From: Epithemia pelagica
Lineage: Eukaryota > Bacillariophyta > Bacillariophyceae > Surirellales > Surirellaceae
Direction: 5' to 3'
Assembly: GCA_946965045.2 (NCBI GenBank)
Contig: OX337228.1
Span: forward strand, 4,340,001 to 4,404,000
Length of the DNA: 64,000 bases
The translations under genes and the position numbers were made by a program. The notes under the pieces were generated by a model. It saw only the letters and a program-made list of their open reading frames with translations. It was not told the origin of the DNA and did no database searches. Every line of letters begins with the position of its first letter. The first letter of the stretch is position 1. Of the stretch, positions 30,670 through 41,817 are shown in pieces.

Positions 30670-31007
30670 GGTTCTTTGGCCTGAACAAAGGATTGCTAGA
30701 GCCATTCTCTACACATAGTATTATGTATGGTCTCATCCAATTTTAATATGTTTCTTCGTGCGGTCATTTCTCAAATAATTAGTCTCATGGTCGGGACAGA
30801 AATGAGAGCCGATACGGATATCCTATTTGAGGATCAGGCTATTGTACTAGCCATAGGAATGGGAGCTACAGCTACAGCTACTCGTACCTTTCCATCGCTA
30901 AAGTACTCGCGAGTGGACACTGACCACACCCACGATACAATTAGGCTGACTCATCATCAATATCAATCATTCATCTCACGCTTTCGACGGATCTATTACT
31001 GACGACA
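30670..31007. other. Intergenic stretch, no gene seen
   Basis: 3' flank of the RING gene and promoter of the HPPD gene. It contains a GCTACA triplet run near 30868-30881; nothing else stands out. Confidence 0.5.
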
Positions 31008-32756
31008 ATGAGAACCAATCGGTTTCTTGCCACAGCAGGAGTTTGTCTCTTGTTTGTTCACCACTGTCATGGTCTCTCCACCCCATCGGTATCGACCAAG
31101 GGCGAAATGCAATCTCAAAACACGCAAGGCAAAGGTACCAATCAACAATGGACACCCAAAGTGAAGGATTTGCAAGATCGCAAAACACTGTTTCGGGGAC
31201 GGACGTATAATTCGGAAACCATTGGCAGTCTGGGGTTTCATCATGTGGAATTTTATTGTGGAGATGCCAAGAGTACAGCACAAATATTTTCCCATGGTCT
31301 CGGCATGTCCATTACAGGGTCGACAGGCCAACACACGGGAAACGATCAATGTGTCTCGTATGGATTGGAAAGTGGTCAAGTTCGTATTCTATTAACAGCA
31401 CCGTACTCGCAACAAGTCAGTATGTCATCGTCGACTTCCGAATCTTCAAGCAACAACGACTTTGATGCTCCCGACTGTTTGCCAGGATTTGTACCCAGTG
31501 AGGCCCATGCCTTTTTTGCCACACATGGATTGGCAGCCCGTGCCATTGGACTGCAAGTTGCCAGTGCCTCCCAGGCCTTTGCTGCTTCTGTGGAACGTGG
31601 TGCCGTGCCAGTGGTGGAACCCACCTTGGTTCCAGCATGTCAGGGTCAACAACAACAACAACAAGACTACGCATTGGATGGTGAACCGTTGGCATGCGAA
31701 ATTGCTGAAGTGGTCTTGTACGGTGATGTCGTGCTACGGTTTGTCAGTTCTCCTACAGAATCAGACGAGACTACCGAAACGAGCGCCACGGCGAGTTTAT
31801 CCACGAACGACGACGGTTCGGTGGTACGGCCCTTTTTGCCACATTTGGCACCCGTGTCGTCCTTTCGTCGTATCAGTTATGGATTGGAACGCATGGATCA
31901 TGCCGTCGGCAATGTTCCCAACTTGGCCGAAGCGTTGGAACGAATTGCCACATTTACGGGCTTTCATGAATTTGCCGAATTCACACCTCAAGATATTGGG
32001 ACGACGGAATCAGGGTTGAACAGTGTGGTCTTGGCCAGTGATTCGGAACATGTCCTCTTGCCCCTCAATGAACCAACGGAAGGAAGGTATGTATTTTCTA
32101 GTTACTCCATCTCAAGGTTTTTACCTGTCATGGCAGAACATGGGGAAAAAATTCTCACGTGAATTGTTGTTATTGCGTTTCTGTTCGGTGGTTCAATGAT
32201 TTTTGGGTTTGTTGAATGTTCTCTCGTGTGCGCCATTCGCAAAACTGGATCCATCCACGGCATGCCACTCTCCAGACGTAAATCTCAAATATTGACGTAT
32301 TTGGAACAAAATGAGGGTGCGGGGTTGCAGCATTTGGCGTTGAAAACCAATGATATTTTTGAGACCGTGGCACAGGTACGACAAGCCTACGAAACAGTGG
32401 TGGGCTTTGAATTGATGCGTCGTCCCAGTGAGGCGTATTACCGGGAATTGCCCGACCGCTTGGGGAATCAATTAACGACGGAACAATACGAACGATTGGA
32501 AGAATTGGGCATTTTGGCCGATGCCGACGACGAAGGCATTTTGCTGCAAATATTTACCAAACCGATTGGGGATCGACCCACATTTTTCTTTGAACTGATT
32601 CAACGAATTGGATGTCAATACACAAATAAGAGTGTGGAGAAGGAGGACGACGACGAAGAAATGCTGCAAAGACCAGGTTGTGGAGGCTTTGGACAAGGCA
32701 ATTTTCGTGAGTTGTTCAAGTCCATTGAGGACTATGAAAAGACGCTCAAGGTCTAG
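31008..32756 (+). CDS. HPD: 4-hydroxyphenylpyruvate dioxygenase
   Basis: HPPD converts 4-hydroxyphenylpyruvate to homogentisate, the head group precursor of tocopherols and plastoquinone and a step of tyrosine breakdown. Exons 31008-32086 and 32276-32756, joined across a 189-nt GTATGT...CAG intron, restore Glu-Gly-Arg-Arg-Lys-Ser-Gln and give 519 residues. The iron ligands are His298 (Met-Asp-His-Ala-Val-Gly-Asn), His379 (Leu-Gln-His-Leu-Ala-Leu) and Glu466 (Phe-Phe-Glu-Leu-Ile-Gln-Arg). The C-terminal Gly-Gly-Phe-Gly-Gln-Gly-Asn-Phe and Leu-Phe-Lys-Ser-Ile-Glu are diagnostic. It is longer than most HPPDs because of a signal-peptide-like N-terminus (1-22) and low-complexity insertions (Ser-rich near 31420-31460, poly-Gln at 31649-31665, Thr/Ser-rich near 31750-31810). 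Without a Phe at the cleavage site, plastid import is uncertain. Confidence 0.93.
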
Positions 32757-32904
32757 TGTTATAGAAAAGGATCCGAGGAGCAAATCTCTTAGATGGTTGT
32801 TGCGGCTGTGCAAACTAAGTAGTATAATTGATAGGAGTAATCCTCTTCTAGAAGAAGAGTTTTCGGCTATTTTGGAGGTTCATCGTCCATAGTGTAGACC
32901 GCTC

Positions 32905-35900
32905 ATGGAGCGAGAATCTTTCGGGTGCTTCATCATCAATCGTGGATGGACGGTCGAGTCACGAGAAAAATCTTCGCCCACAAAAACCGCCGATCCAAAA
33001 TCCAACCACGCTCCAGTCACCATGACTACCAAGAGTCAATACGGTATCGATCCTCCCAAGGTTCCCGATCGTTTGTATCGACCGGCTGATTTTGTCGATC
33101 CTCATGGTCAAGTGGATCGCTTTGGCAGTGCTTGCTACCCCTTGTACGCGTACGACGATTCCCACCACCACAAGAACCACAACCACCAGTGGTGGTGGTG
33201 GATTGGATCATCCTTGTCGTCGTGGTGGTGGAAGTGGTCGGCAACGGGCAATGTCTTGGATTTGCTTTACATTGACTTGTTGCGGATTATCTTGCCCACA
33301 CATCCCGCCATGCATTGGAACAAATTTTTGGCCGTCACGTTGCTCCAAGTCGTGCTCTGGTGTGGAACGGCGTACCGTCTCGTCGTAGGAGGAGGACTGC
33401 CCACCAGCACCACCACAACGCCAACCACAATGCCAACAGCAACCCTGTTGGTCCTTCCCGAACTGGGTATGGTGGGGTGGTGGACTCTGTGGATACTGCA
33501 AAGTGTCGCCTTGGTGGCATGGTTCTGGTACATGCACCCCTTTGTCGTCCTACTACCCTGTGAATGGATGGATCCCACCATTCCGGGATGGAATCGATTG
33601 CCCAGTCATGTCCCCTTGGGATTGTATCCGAGCAAACGACAAGCTCGACACGGCGCTGTTCAATGGACCCTGCCCGCCCGACCCGACGTGCCCACGAGCA
33701 ATCTCTGGCGATTGGATAGTCGGGAGGATTCGACTACCAACAACAACAACAACACGACAGCTCCCGAATGGGACTGTTGCTTGTTTCCGACCGTCCAACA
33801 AGCCTTGCACGCCATTCAAACACTGCAACACGAACGACGACAACCACCACCACCACCACAAGAAGAAGAAGCATCCGGCCACCCCCAGGACAGTGACACG
33901 TGTTCCACCACCGCTTCGTCCGTATCCTCCGCATCCTGGCCCTGGCATTCCACGGCCATTCCCTCGAATTGGACGCGACACGAGCCCTTTTGCCTCCAAA
34001 ATGGTCCCGTGTATACCAACATGAAGTATCCGTGGCCCTGTCAACCACCCTTTGTGCCCGTCCACACCAATCCCACGGCAATTTATCGTCGCGTCTTGAC
34101 CGATTGGCCCACGAACGACTGGTCCCTGTCGGATGGTTCCGAATATACCGTGCTCCTCCAGGGCGTCGAATCGGCCTGCTATGTCTATTGCAATGGCCAC
34201 TGTGTTGGATGTTCCAAGGATTCGCGATTGCCCTGTGAATTTGACGTGACCCCGCACCTCACCACCACCACCACGACGCCCCACGAATTGTTGATTGTCG
34301 TATTGCGTTGGTGCGATGGATCCTATGTCGAAGATCAAGATCATTGGTGGATGGCGGGACTGCACCGATCCGTCGAACTGGTCCGACGACCACCCCGGGC
34401 CGACCTGGTCCACTATCAGTGTCGGGCCACGGCCAAGGGAGACTTGGACGTTCAAGTCTATCTGCGACCCCCCACCCGACCACCACAAGAAGCACCACAT
34501 TCATTGGTACGATCCGTCACCTTTGCCTTGTATCAGGATACGCATCCCCTCGAATGGCATCAAGATGATGATGATAATGTTGTGAATGAGACTGAGAATG
34601 ACGACGAGGATCCATCCGTACCACATCCTTGGAAACAACACGATTCTTCGTCCAAGAACCAAAATGCCATCAGGAAGAATCAGAACAAGAATCCTTGGAG
34701 GGCAGGTCCCTGTCTTTGGGAAGAAACCAAACGATTGGATCACACGGACCTGTCGTGTCATGTTCATACTCAACTCGACGGCATTCAACAGTGGACTGCC
34801 GAAACACCCAACTTGTATACCCTCGTCCTGGCCTTGACCTACGAAACAACGACCAAGGACGATAATACGGCAAGCACCACCACCACTACAACACAAGTCG
34901 AATCCTGTCGGGTGGGCTTTCGAACCATTTCCATTCACGACGGTCAATTGCGGGTCAATGATCGTCCCTTGACCATTTGTGGCATGAACCGACACGAACA
35001 CAATGCCGATGACGGCAAGGTCATTACCGTCCAGTCCATGCTCCAGGATGTCCGATTGCTCAAACAATACAATTTCAATGCGGTACGGACCAGTCATTAT
35101 CCCAACGATTCCGCCTTTTATCGCATTTGCGATTGTCTCGGGTTGTACGTCTGTGACGAAGCCAATATCGAAACCCATGGGATGAAACCCATGGGTCGCT
35201 TGGCTCACGATCCCGGATGGGAAAATACCATTGTCTCACGCTGTACTCGCATGATTCATCGGGATATCAATCATGCCTCGATTCTGTCCTGGTCCTTGGG
35301 CAATGAAGCGGGACGGGGGTGCAATTTGGTCCAAGCCCGACGACTGTGTCAACAATTGGATGATTCACGACCCATTTGCTACGAATCGGGAGGAGCCATT
35401 GCCGAAGGAACGGGACGGACCGAATTGACCGATGTGGTCTGTACCATGTATCCAAATGTCGAACGAACCATGGACTTGGCCACTCGAACGGACGATGATC
35501 GACCAGGTATGTGTGTACATGTCGCTGTGTATCAGAATGGTGGAGTGCGTGCAGTGGACAACGTGTCTCACTGGGCTCTTGTTTCTACTTTTGTGGTTGT
35601 GCCTTTTTTTCGACACGGATCCTTATTTCGACACGGGGTCCAACTCCCCGCAGTGATTTTGTGTGAATATTCCCATTCCATGGGCAATTCCAATGGGAAC
35701 TTGCATCTGTACTGGAAAGAGTTTTGGAATCCCGACATTCCTCGACTTCAGGGTGGCTTTATTTGGGATATGATTGATCAGGGTCTCCGTGTTCCCAAGA
35801 ATGCCAAGCAAGATTACTATTTTGCCTATGGAGGAGATTTTGGTGATGAAATCAATGACCGGCAATTTTGTATTAATGTAAGTGGGTAATATGGTCTCGA

Positions 35901-37584
35901 GAGTGCTTTCACAATAACAAGACTCATAGAATGGATCTCCAGGGCATGTTTTCTCCCGATCGGGAACCACATCCAGCTGCAACGGAAATCAAATTTCTCC
36001 AACAACCCGCCGTCTTTGTTCCATTGGAAGCACATAGTGATGCTCAGACACTTCGGGTTACTGTCCAAGACAAAAAAGCCACTGTCCGTCTTCAGGTGGT
36101 TAATCGATATTCCTTTATTGATCTGTCGCACATTGCCTGGTCATGGCAACTCGTATCGAATCGCAATGTCAAGCCGGTCCGAAAAGAAAGTTTTGTGCTC
36201 CAGGGGGATGTGGCTCATGTCTCTTTGGAAAATGCCATTTCTCGAGTCATTCACCTCGAAAAGACCAAGCCAACCGGAGGCAACTCCTTCTATTTGAATC
36301 TGCGGGGTCGCCTCAAATCTGCCACGCGTTGGGCTGATGCCGGTCACCTGATCGTGTCCCAACAGTTTCCTATACGGTTTTTCTTCCAGGATACTGATAT
36401 CCTTCCATCTCATGTCAAACCGACCACCAAAGAAGATTCGTCAACTCTTTCGGCAGAGACTGTTGACACCTTCATCACAATATCAAAGACTAGCGCAAAT
36501 GGCCGAAAGACGAGTCTGGCCTCATTCGACTCCAACACAGGTGCCATGGTCTCGTACAGTCCAACTGGAAAGAATTTACTGGCAGCGCCATTGACAGTGA
36601 ACTTTACTCGCGCCGCTACGGACAATGATAGAGGTAAGATGGCTGAATCATTCCCAGTGGGTGTGCATCTGACACTCTAGACTAAGATCATGTGCTTTCA
36701 TATTCTCTCCAAACACAGGTGGTATGGAGCTCGTTCTCGATTTCATGTTTCCAATTCCTGGAGTGAAAGAAATGTTTCAGACTTTGATCGGCAAGAACGA
36801 TTTCTCGTACCTGAGTCACTGGTCCTTGTCGGGTGTTTCACAAGAATGCCCTCCCACCATTCGATGCTTAAACCTCTCTCTCCAGCAGGCTGTTGCAGGA
36901 AAGCAATTCTTTGTTACGGGTAATTGTGATGTCATCCACGGTCGATGGGGAACGTTGTTGATGAAAGTCCTGGTTGTGTACTCCGTGTCTGCGGACAGCC
37001 ATATCGAAGTCTCATACAAGGTTTCTCCAACGACCATGATTGAACGTTTGCCATCGCTCCCGAGGGTGGGTGCCAGCATGCAACTCATTCCATCTCTCTT
37101 CGAAGTTTCTTACTTTGGACGAGGCCCCGAAGAGAATTATCCTGATCGTAAGTCAGGGAGTGAAATGGGTGTTTATGTCACCTCTCCAACCAAAATGGGC
37201 TATTTGAAGTACATTGTTCCAGGTGAGAATGGATCTAGGTCCGATTGTGAATGGATCGCCTTTCGACCACAATCACCTGGCGCAGGGATGATGGTTGTAG
37301 CAGACAAGAACACTTTCAGTTGCAGCGCTCTCTTGCATTCGGCGTCGGATCTGGACAAAGCCCAACACACCTGTGATCTGTCCTCCGTGAATGACGGTGA
37401 AGCACCGATCCACGTTTCGATTGATCATAAAATCATGGGTGTTGCAGGCGACGTCAGTTGGTACCCATGCGTATATCCAGATTTCTTGGTGGCATCAACC
37501 AAGAACTATGAGTATAGTTTTCAGTTGTGCCCACTCGGCGAGAACGACGATGCAGCGATAATTGCACGAAACATAACACAGTGA
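32905..37584 (+). CDS. GH2 beta-galactosidase-like protein with two membrane helices
   Basis: Four exons, 32905-35506, 35654-35877, 35943-36633 and 36719-37584, give 1460 residues. Each junction restores family sequence, for example Phe-Cys-Ile-Asn joined to Gly-Met-Phe-Ser-Pro-Asp-Arg. The catalytic region matches LacZ-type glycoside hydrolase family 2: Gly-Met-Asn-Arg-His-Glu, acid/base Glu801 in Gly-Asn-Glu-Ala-Gly-Arg-Gly, nucleophile Glu872 in Leu-Cys-Glu-Tyr-Ser-His-Ser-Met-Gly-Asn. The C-terminal small domain carries Phe-Gly-Arg-Gly-Pro-Glu-Glu-Asn-Tyr-Pro-Asp-Arg. Unlike bacterial LacZ it has a His/Trp-rich N-terminus and two predicted membrane helices (about 140-160 and 192-213) ahead of the enzyme. 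Low-complexity Asn, Thr and Pro insertions interrupt the sugar-binding domain. Intron 1 (147 nt) is a multiple of three with no stop. ATG 33022 is a possible later start. The sugar substrate is unknown. Confidence 0.85.
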
Positions 37585-37688
37585 CAACTGTGATAATGTA
37601 CATTATTATGCAAAGGCTTAGTAGTGTTGCTTAAGATTCGACCGACAAACATAGATGCCAACTTTCCCATGGCTGCCTGTCGGAGCTT

Positions 37689-37902
37689 GTAGTAACGACC
37701 GGCTGGTCGACGCCAATTTATTCATTGGACATTGGAAACATTCACCACAGGCACTGTTCTCAGAGAATCTGTCCCATCTTCTCCAACTGTAACTTTCAAG
37801 TCTTCTTTTTCTGAATGTGGGGCAAAGCGCCCTCGCGAGTTCCACTACTCAGACTCGGAGCTAAGGAACCATTCTTCGAATCTTGATCCCAACGGAATGC
37901 CT
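37689..37902 (-). pseudogene. Decayed tandem copy of the 3' end of the downstream-strand neighbour
   Basis: This segment repeats 37917-38132, the last ~60 codons plus 3' flank of the neighbouring minus-strand gene, at a spacing of 230 bp and roughly 88% identity by eye. Read in the matching frame it keeps the same C-terminal residues (Val-Val-Asn-Val-Ser-Asn-Val-Gln then stop). The first Trp codon of Glu-Trp-Trp-Asn-Ser has become TAG, and a 3-nt deletion falls in the Phe-Thr-Ser-Ser region. It has no start and no link to an upstream exon, so it is a dead fragment left by a partial duplication. Confidence 0.85.
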
Positions 37903-37949
37903 GTCAAAGTACTTTTAGTACCGACCGGTTGGTCTACCCCCAATTTTTT

Positions 37950-40900
37950 TCATTGGACATTAGAAACGTTCACCACAGGCACTTTTCTCAGTGAATCTGT
38001 CCCGTCTTCTCCTACTGTAACCTCCAAGTCTTCTTTTTCTGAGCTTGTGAACGCAAAGCGTCCTCGCGAGTTCCACCACTCAGATTCGGAAGGAAAGAAC
38101 CATTCTTCGAATCTTGACCCCAACGGAATATCCGAGAAAACAATCACCCACTGGAATTTCGGTGCAAACTTGCGCATCTGCATCAAGAGTTCCATGAGTT
38201 CCTTCGCCAGCCATTTGGGAGAAAGTGATGCATCCTCAACTGTTTCGTCATCAAACCCATACAGTCTCGTCAAGGTACAAATGGCTTTGATATACGACTT
38301 CCGCAAGGTTTCTTCACTCCTAGCAGAAAGCCAAAGACCGAACCGTGTCGAAGGGTCCTCCATCATCCATTTTCGTACAAACTGGTTCGCAACAGCGGAT
38401 GGGAGGTTCTGGTCTCCCATTTTCCCGTTCAACAGCGCCACAAGGCTTCCATCCATCTCCAGGGCCTGCCGTACCTTCGACATTACATTTGCGTTTATCT
38501 CGGCGGAGAACATTGGGGGCAAATTTGGTAATGGTAGATCGCACCACCATGGCTTCTCGTCTTTCCATCTCTTGTCAGGTATCCTGTGAATCGTTCGAAT
38601 GCTAATTTGCCTGAAAGCATCGGTATTCCACATGTATGGCGAGTTTTGTTGTGGTACAATAACAATAGACGAGAAGATATCTTGAAGCAGATTGCCCTGC
38701 TCGTCATACCAGTATTTCGGCAAAACCCAGGAGGCAAAGGTAGTTGGATCGGGTGCGGAACAAAAGACCAAGAAAAACTCGGCCCCACTTCTCGTCTGGG
38801 CCAGAACATGGTAAAAGTCTAGGACCGCCTCTACAATATCCTTCTTGGCCTTCTTTTCCGTGACAGCACTTTCATGGCGAATCCCCCTTGTATACCGTTC
38901 AAAATCGGCACACAAGGCCGACTCGGATCGTGCGTCAAACCAGCAGACATATCGTTTGGCCGGGAGTTCCTTGCGCCATCGTTTCGCTGCATCCCAGACA
39001 AACTGGTCTTCTGTCGTACCTTGACTCTTGTTGGAAACAACAACCGAGACTTTGGTGGAATTAATTAGGAGCTTGAGAGTTCTTTCCCGGCAAAAGAACC
39101 AACCACTGGGCGGCTCGCCCAACTCCATGCCAATCGAACTATTGAGGGCGGGTAGTAGGAACCGCCAGTCCTTTTGGGAAGCAGTGCTTTTACTTGTACT
39201 GCTGCTGGTGTTGGTGGAGGAAGTGAGCGCCGTTGTGGCCGTGGTGCTTGAGGAGGAGAGTGCCTCCGATGGGGCAGGACGCTTCCGAGAGATGGTCGTA
39301 CTTGATTCGGCTTCCACAATGGGATCGGTGGAGGAACTCAGGAGAGCTTCGGGCGCGCGTTCTTCTGCCTCGGATCCAGAGCAGGTACTCTGTCCAGAGT
39401 CTTGCAATTGAGTTCTTTCGGATCCAGCAACGCCATTCCCTTCCTTTGTATGGGATGGTAGTCGCTTCAAGGTCATGAGGATGGAGCGCAACGGTGATTC
39501 TAGCCGTTGTTTGAGGAGAGGTGTGTTACCCGTAATGTCGACCAATTTGGACTGAGACCAGACTTCTTCGGACAGGCGTTGCAACCTTCCACGATTAGCG
39601 TCTTCTCTCTGTGCCGTCCAAAGACGGAACTGTCGTTTCCCAACGGAAACGGCATACTCTTGTGCCCGCACAATGATGGGGCTCACGTGACGTCGAACCT
39701 TGAGTTTCTGGAGCTTGTCTTCCCACTCTGCACGAAACTTGGGATTCATCTCGATTTGTTCTTGGAAGTAGGCCTCGATCAACTTGAGAAAAGTGTGATT
39801 GTCCAGAACGGAAAAACCGACACAGCCACACACAAAGTGCATATCATTGGGAAATCGGCTTACAATCTCCCCTCCTGTGGCAAACACTTCGTTTCGATTG
39901 GACGTTGAAGGGGGGCTTCCTGGAGGTCCTCCATCTGAGTAGCCATCAGCCGAGGTATCCTCTCTCGGCTTGGCGCTACTTTCGTTGGATCCTTCGCTTT
40001 TCATGAGGGCACTCAATCCTTCCACCGCTTCCATCATATCCGGGCTTGCAAAGACTCGTGCTCGGTCCATTTCGATCTTCTCTGTCCTCGGCCTTCCATT
40101 TTCCGAAGGATTGGATGTTGTTGGTGGATAAGGTAGGCTAGTAGTATTACCGGTCGTCCCGTGCTCTTTGGTCACATTGGTGGTCATGCCAACACCACCA
40201 ACTTCGGGTGGCGTTACAACGCTGTATTCAGAAGATTGAGGAGGACCTGCTTCTCTTTCCGTCTTGCTGACAGGCTCTGGTTGCACTCCATTTCTGTGCG
40301 TCTTGCGTATTTCATGAGCTTGCTCCCTACAGAGATGATCGATAATGTCAATGGCCCAATCCCTCCCCACTTCGATGTAGACTCCCTTGGGATAGGATCG
40401 AATATTGCTAATGCTCCCATGTTCTTCGATAATGGACTGCATCCTTGTGCGACTAAGCCATCGCTTCTGGGAGGAAAGTGTCGGTGGGATGGTGGTGCCA
40501 TTGGGCAAGGTAATGCCCTGTACGGCCTTGGGCTTTTGGGCTTGTTTGGCCGCCAGGGCCTCTTCATCTTTTTCAAGTCGTGGGAGTACATAATCTCGAG
40601 GTGTCACGAATAGCAGAGTCTGAAAGAGGGGATGGTTGTCAAAGAGGCCAATGGAGATTTGTGCACGGTCTTTTCGTGCCGTCTCCACATATTCATTGGC
40701 ATGATCGGCTACCAGCGATCGCACCGCGCGGTTGCCCTTGTGGAAATTGCCGTGCCCACCGCGACCCACGAGAAAGAACCGACTACTGTTTAACACTTCC
40801 TCGCTATGAAAGTACTGCTGATTGGAAGAACCCGATTTCTTCTTCCTTGGTTGCATCATTCGACTCATGCTCATGGGGAAGGATTGAGAGCTGTTCTTCT

Positions 40901-41015
40901 CTCGCTCAGACTCTCTCAAAAGGGAGATCTTCAATCTGCGAGTGGTTTTTTTGGATTGTGGTTTGAAACGCACAAAAACCAGAGGTGGCGAAGTGGCTTC
41001 TGCTGCTGCGGCCAT
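37950..41015 (-). CDS. Protein with two degenerate NB-ARC-like modules
   Basis: A 1021-residue single-exon protein. Near residues 75-130 is Val-Gly-Arg-Gly-Gly-His-Gly-Asn-x-His-x-Gly-Asn followed by Arg-Ser-Leu-Val, weakly like the DUF6824 domain common in diatoms. A middle region carries low-complexity Ser/Thr-rich linkers. The C-terminal ~390 residues contain two modules related to each other: Tyr-Val-Cys-Trp-Phe-Asp-Ala-Arg-Ser-Glu matches Phe-Gly-Leu-Trp-Leu-Ser-Ala-Arg-Ser-Glu, each followed ~65-80 residues later by a hydrophobic strand (Phe-Phe-Leu-Val-Phe-Cys, Val-Ile-Val-Phe-Ser-Asp) and a Trp-x-x-Pro segment. This order matches the middle of NB-ARC/STAND NTPases, but neither module has a Walker A (GxxGxGKT) or an acidic Walker B pair. 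Function unknown; a scaffold or sensor derived from an NTPase is a guess. The gene's 3' end is duplicated downstream. Confidence 0.75.
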   Translation of the reverse strand: MAAAAEATSPPLVFVRFKPQSKKTTRRLKISLLRESEREKNSSQSFPMSMSRMMQPRKKKSGSSNQQYFHSEEVLNSSRFFLVGRGGHGNFHKGNRAVRSLVADHANEYVETARKDRAQISIGLFDNHPLFQTLLFVTPRDYVLPRLEKDEEALAAKQAQKPKAVQGITLPNGTTIPPTLSSQKRWLSRTRMQSIIEEHGSISNIRSYPKGVYIEVGRDWAIDIIDHLCREQAHEIRKTHRNGVQPEPVSKTEREAGPPQSSEYSVVTPPEVGGVGMTTNVTKEHGTTGNTTSLPYPPTTSNPSENGRPRTEKIEMDRARVFASPDMMEAVEGLSALMKSEGSNESSAKPREDTSADGYSDGGPPGSPPSTSNRNEVFATGGEIVSRFPNDMHFVCGCVGFSVLDNHTFLKLIEAYFQEQIEMNPKFRAEWEDKLQKLKVRRHVSPIIVRAQEYAVSVGKRQFRLWTAQREDANRGRLQRLSEEVWSQSKLVDITGNTPLLKQRLESPLRSILMTLKRLPSHTKEGNGVAGSERTQLQDSGQSTCSGSEAEERAPEALLSSSTDPIVEAESSTTISRKRPAPSEALSSSSTTATTALTSSTNTSSSTSKSTASQKDWRFLLPALNSSIGMELGEPPSGWFFCRERTLKLLINSTKVSVVVSNKSQGTTEDQFVWDAAKRWRKELPAKRYVCWFDARSESALCADFERYTRGIRHESAVTEKKAKKDIVEAVLDFYHVLAQTRSGAEFFLVFCSAPDPTTFASWVLPKYWYDEQGNLLQDIFSSIVIVPQQNSPYMWNTDAFRQISIRTIHRIPDKRWKDEKPWWCDLPLPNLPPMFSAEINANVMSKVRQALEMDGSLVALLNGKMGDQNLPSAVANQFVRKWMMEDPSTRFGLWLSARSEETLRKSYIKAICTLTRLYGFDDETVEDASLSPKWLAKELMELLMQMRKFAPKFQWVIVFSDIPLGSRFEEWFFPSESEWWNSRGRFAFTSSEKEDLEVTVGEDGTDSLRKVPVVNVSNVQ

Positions 41016-41817
41016 GCGTTTGCATCATCCCTCCCGCGACGGACGAAGTGAGCAAAAAATCCAAACACGCTGCAAACCCACGCGTCTACTGGCACTACAA
41101 CACGGGAAAGATCCGGAAAAGTTAACTAGTAGATGGTACGTAGTCGCAGTGTTCGCTATCAATCCCACATACTGAGGAGTTGGTGTCAGACAAAGTTCTG
41201 TCGCTTGTGCTGGGGTCGCGCAGCTGGTCAAAATCCACAAGTTCCGGTGGCGGGCGCAAGTGGTGAGACCATATGGTCCACGATGCACTCTACAACTTTC
41301 TGTAGAATTAGCGAGAGGGCTTTCCACACGTCGGCAGGTCCACCCGCGCCAAAAGCGTGCCACCTCTCTTCTTTTTGCGCCACTGAAAAAGACCTGGTAG
41401 CATGGTTGTGGTGGAGGGAGGATGACCCGCCGTCGTTCTTTTCCTTTTCCACGCACTCGCAAGGACGACTGCGACCGGTCGAAAGACTCTTCGGTCGAAC
41501 AACCATGATGAAAAACTGTGATCACTACCCTCCGACATTCAGATTTCAGATCCAAGATGTCTATCACCACAATATGATCAATGGCTCGAACACCCAAAGC
41601 TGATCGAGATCTTTCTGAGACGATGCATGCATATCTTGCCAATCCCACAGAGAGTGCCGGCCTTCTTAGGTCGCGGATGGAGAAAATCACACACGATCGC
41701 TGTCTTTCAGCCATGCACGTCTGAATTCTGAATCCAAGGTGAGATCGAAGAGAAATGCGATCTTGTCGATGATCTCACAACCATCAGCTTGAAATAAAAG
41801 TAATAACACTCCACAAC
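41016..41817. promoter_or_regulatory. Divergent promoter region, no supported gene
   Basis: This 802-bp gap lies between head-to-head genes. A 229-codon minus-strand frame (41025-41714) and a 156-codon plus-strand frame (41133-41603) overlap each other. Both are Arg/Cys/Ser-rich without any motif, so I do not call them. An additional 5' exon of either neighbour cannot be excluded. Confidence 0.45.

Noticed and set aside
33553-34500. 315-codon minus-strand ORF opposite the GH2 gene
   Set aside because: Lies across conserved GH2 exon sequence; a shadow of strong codon bias.
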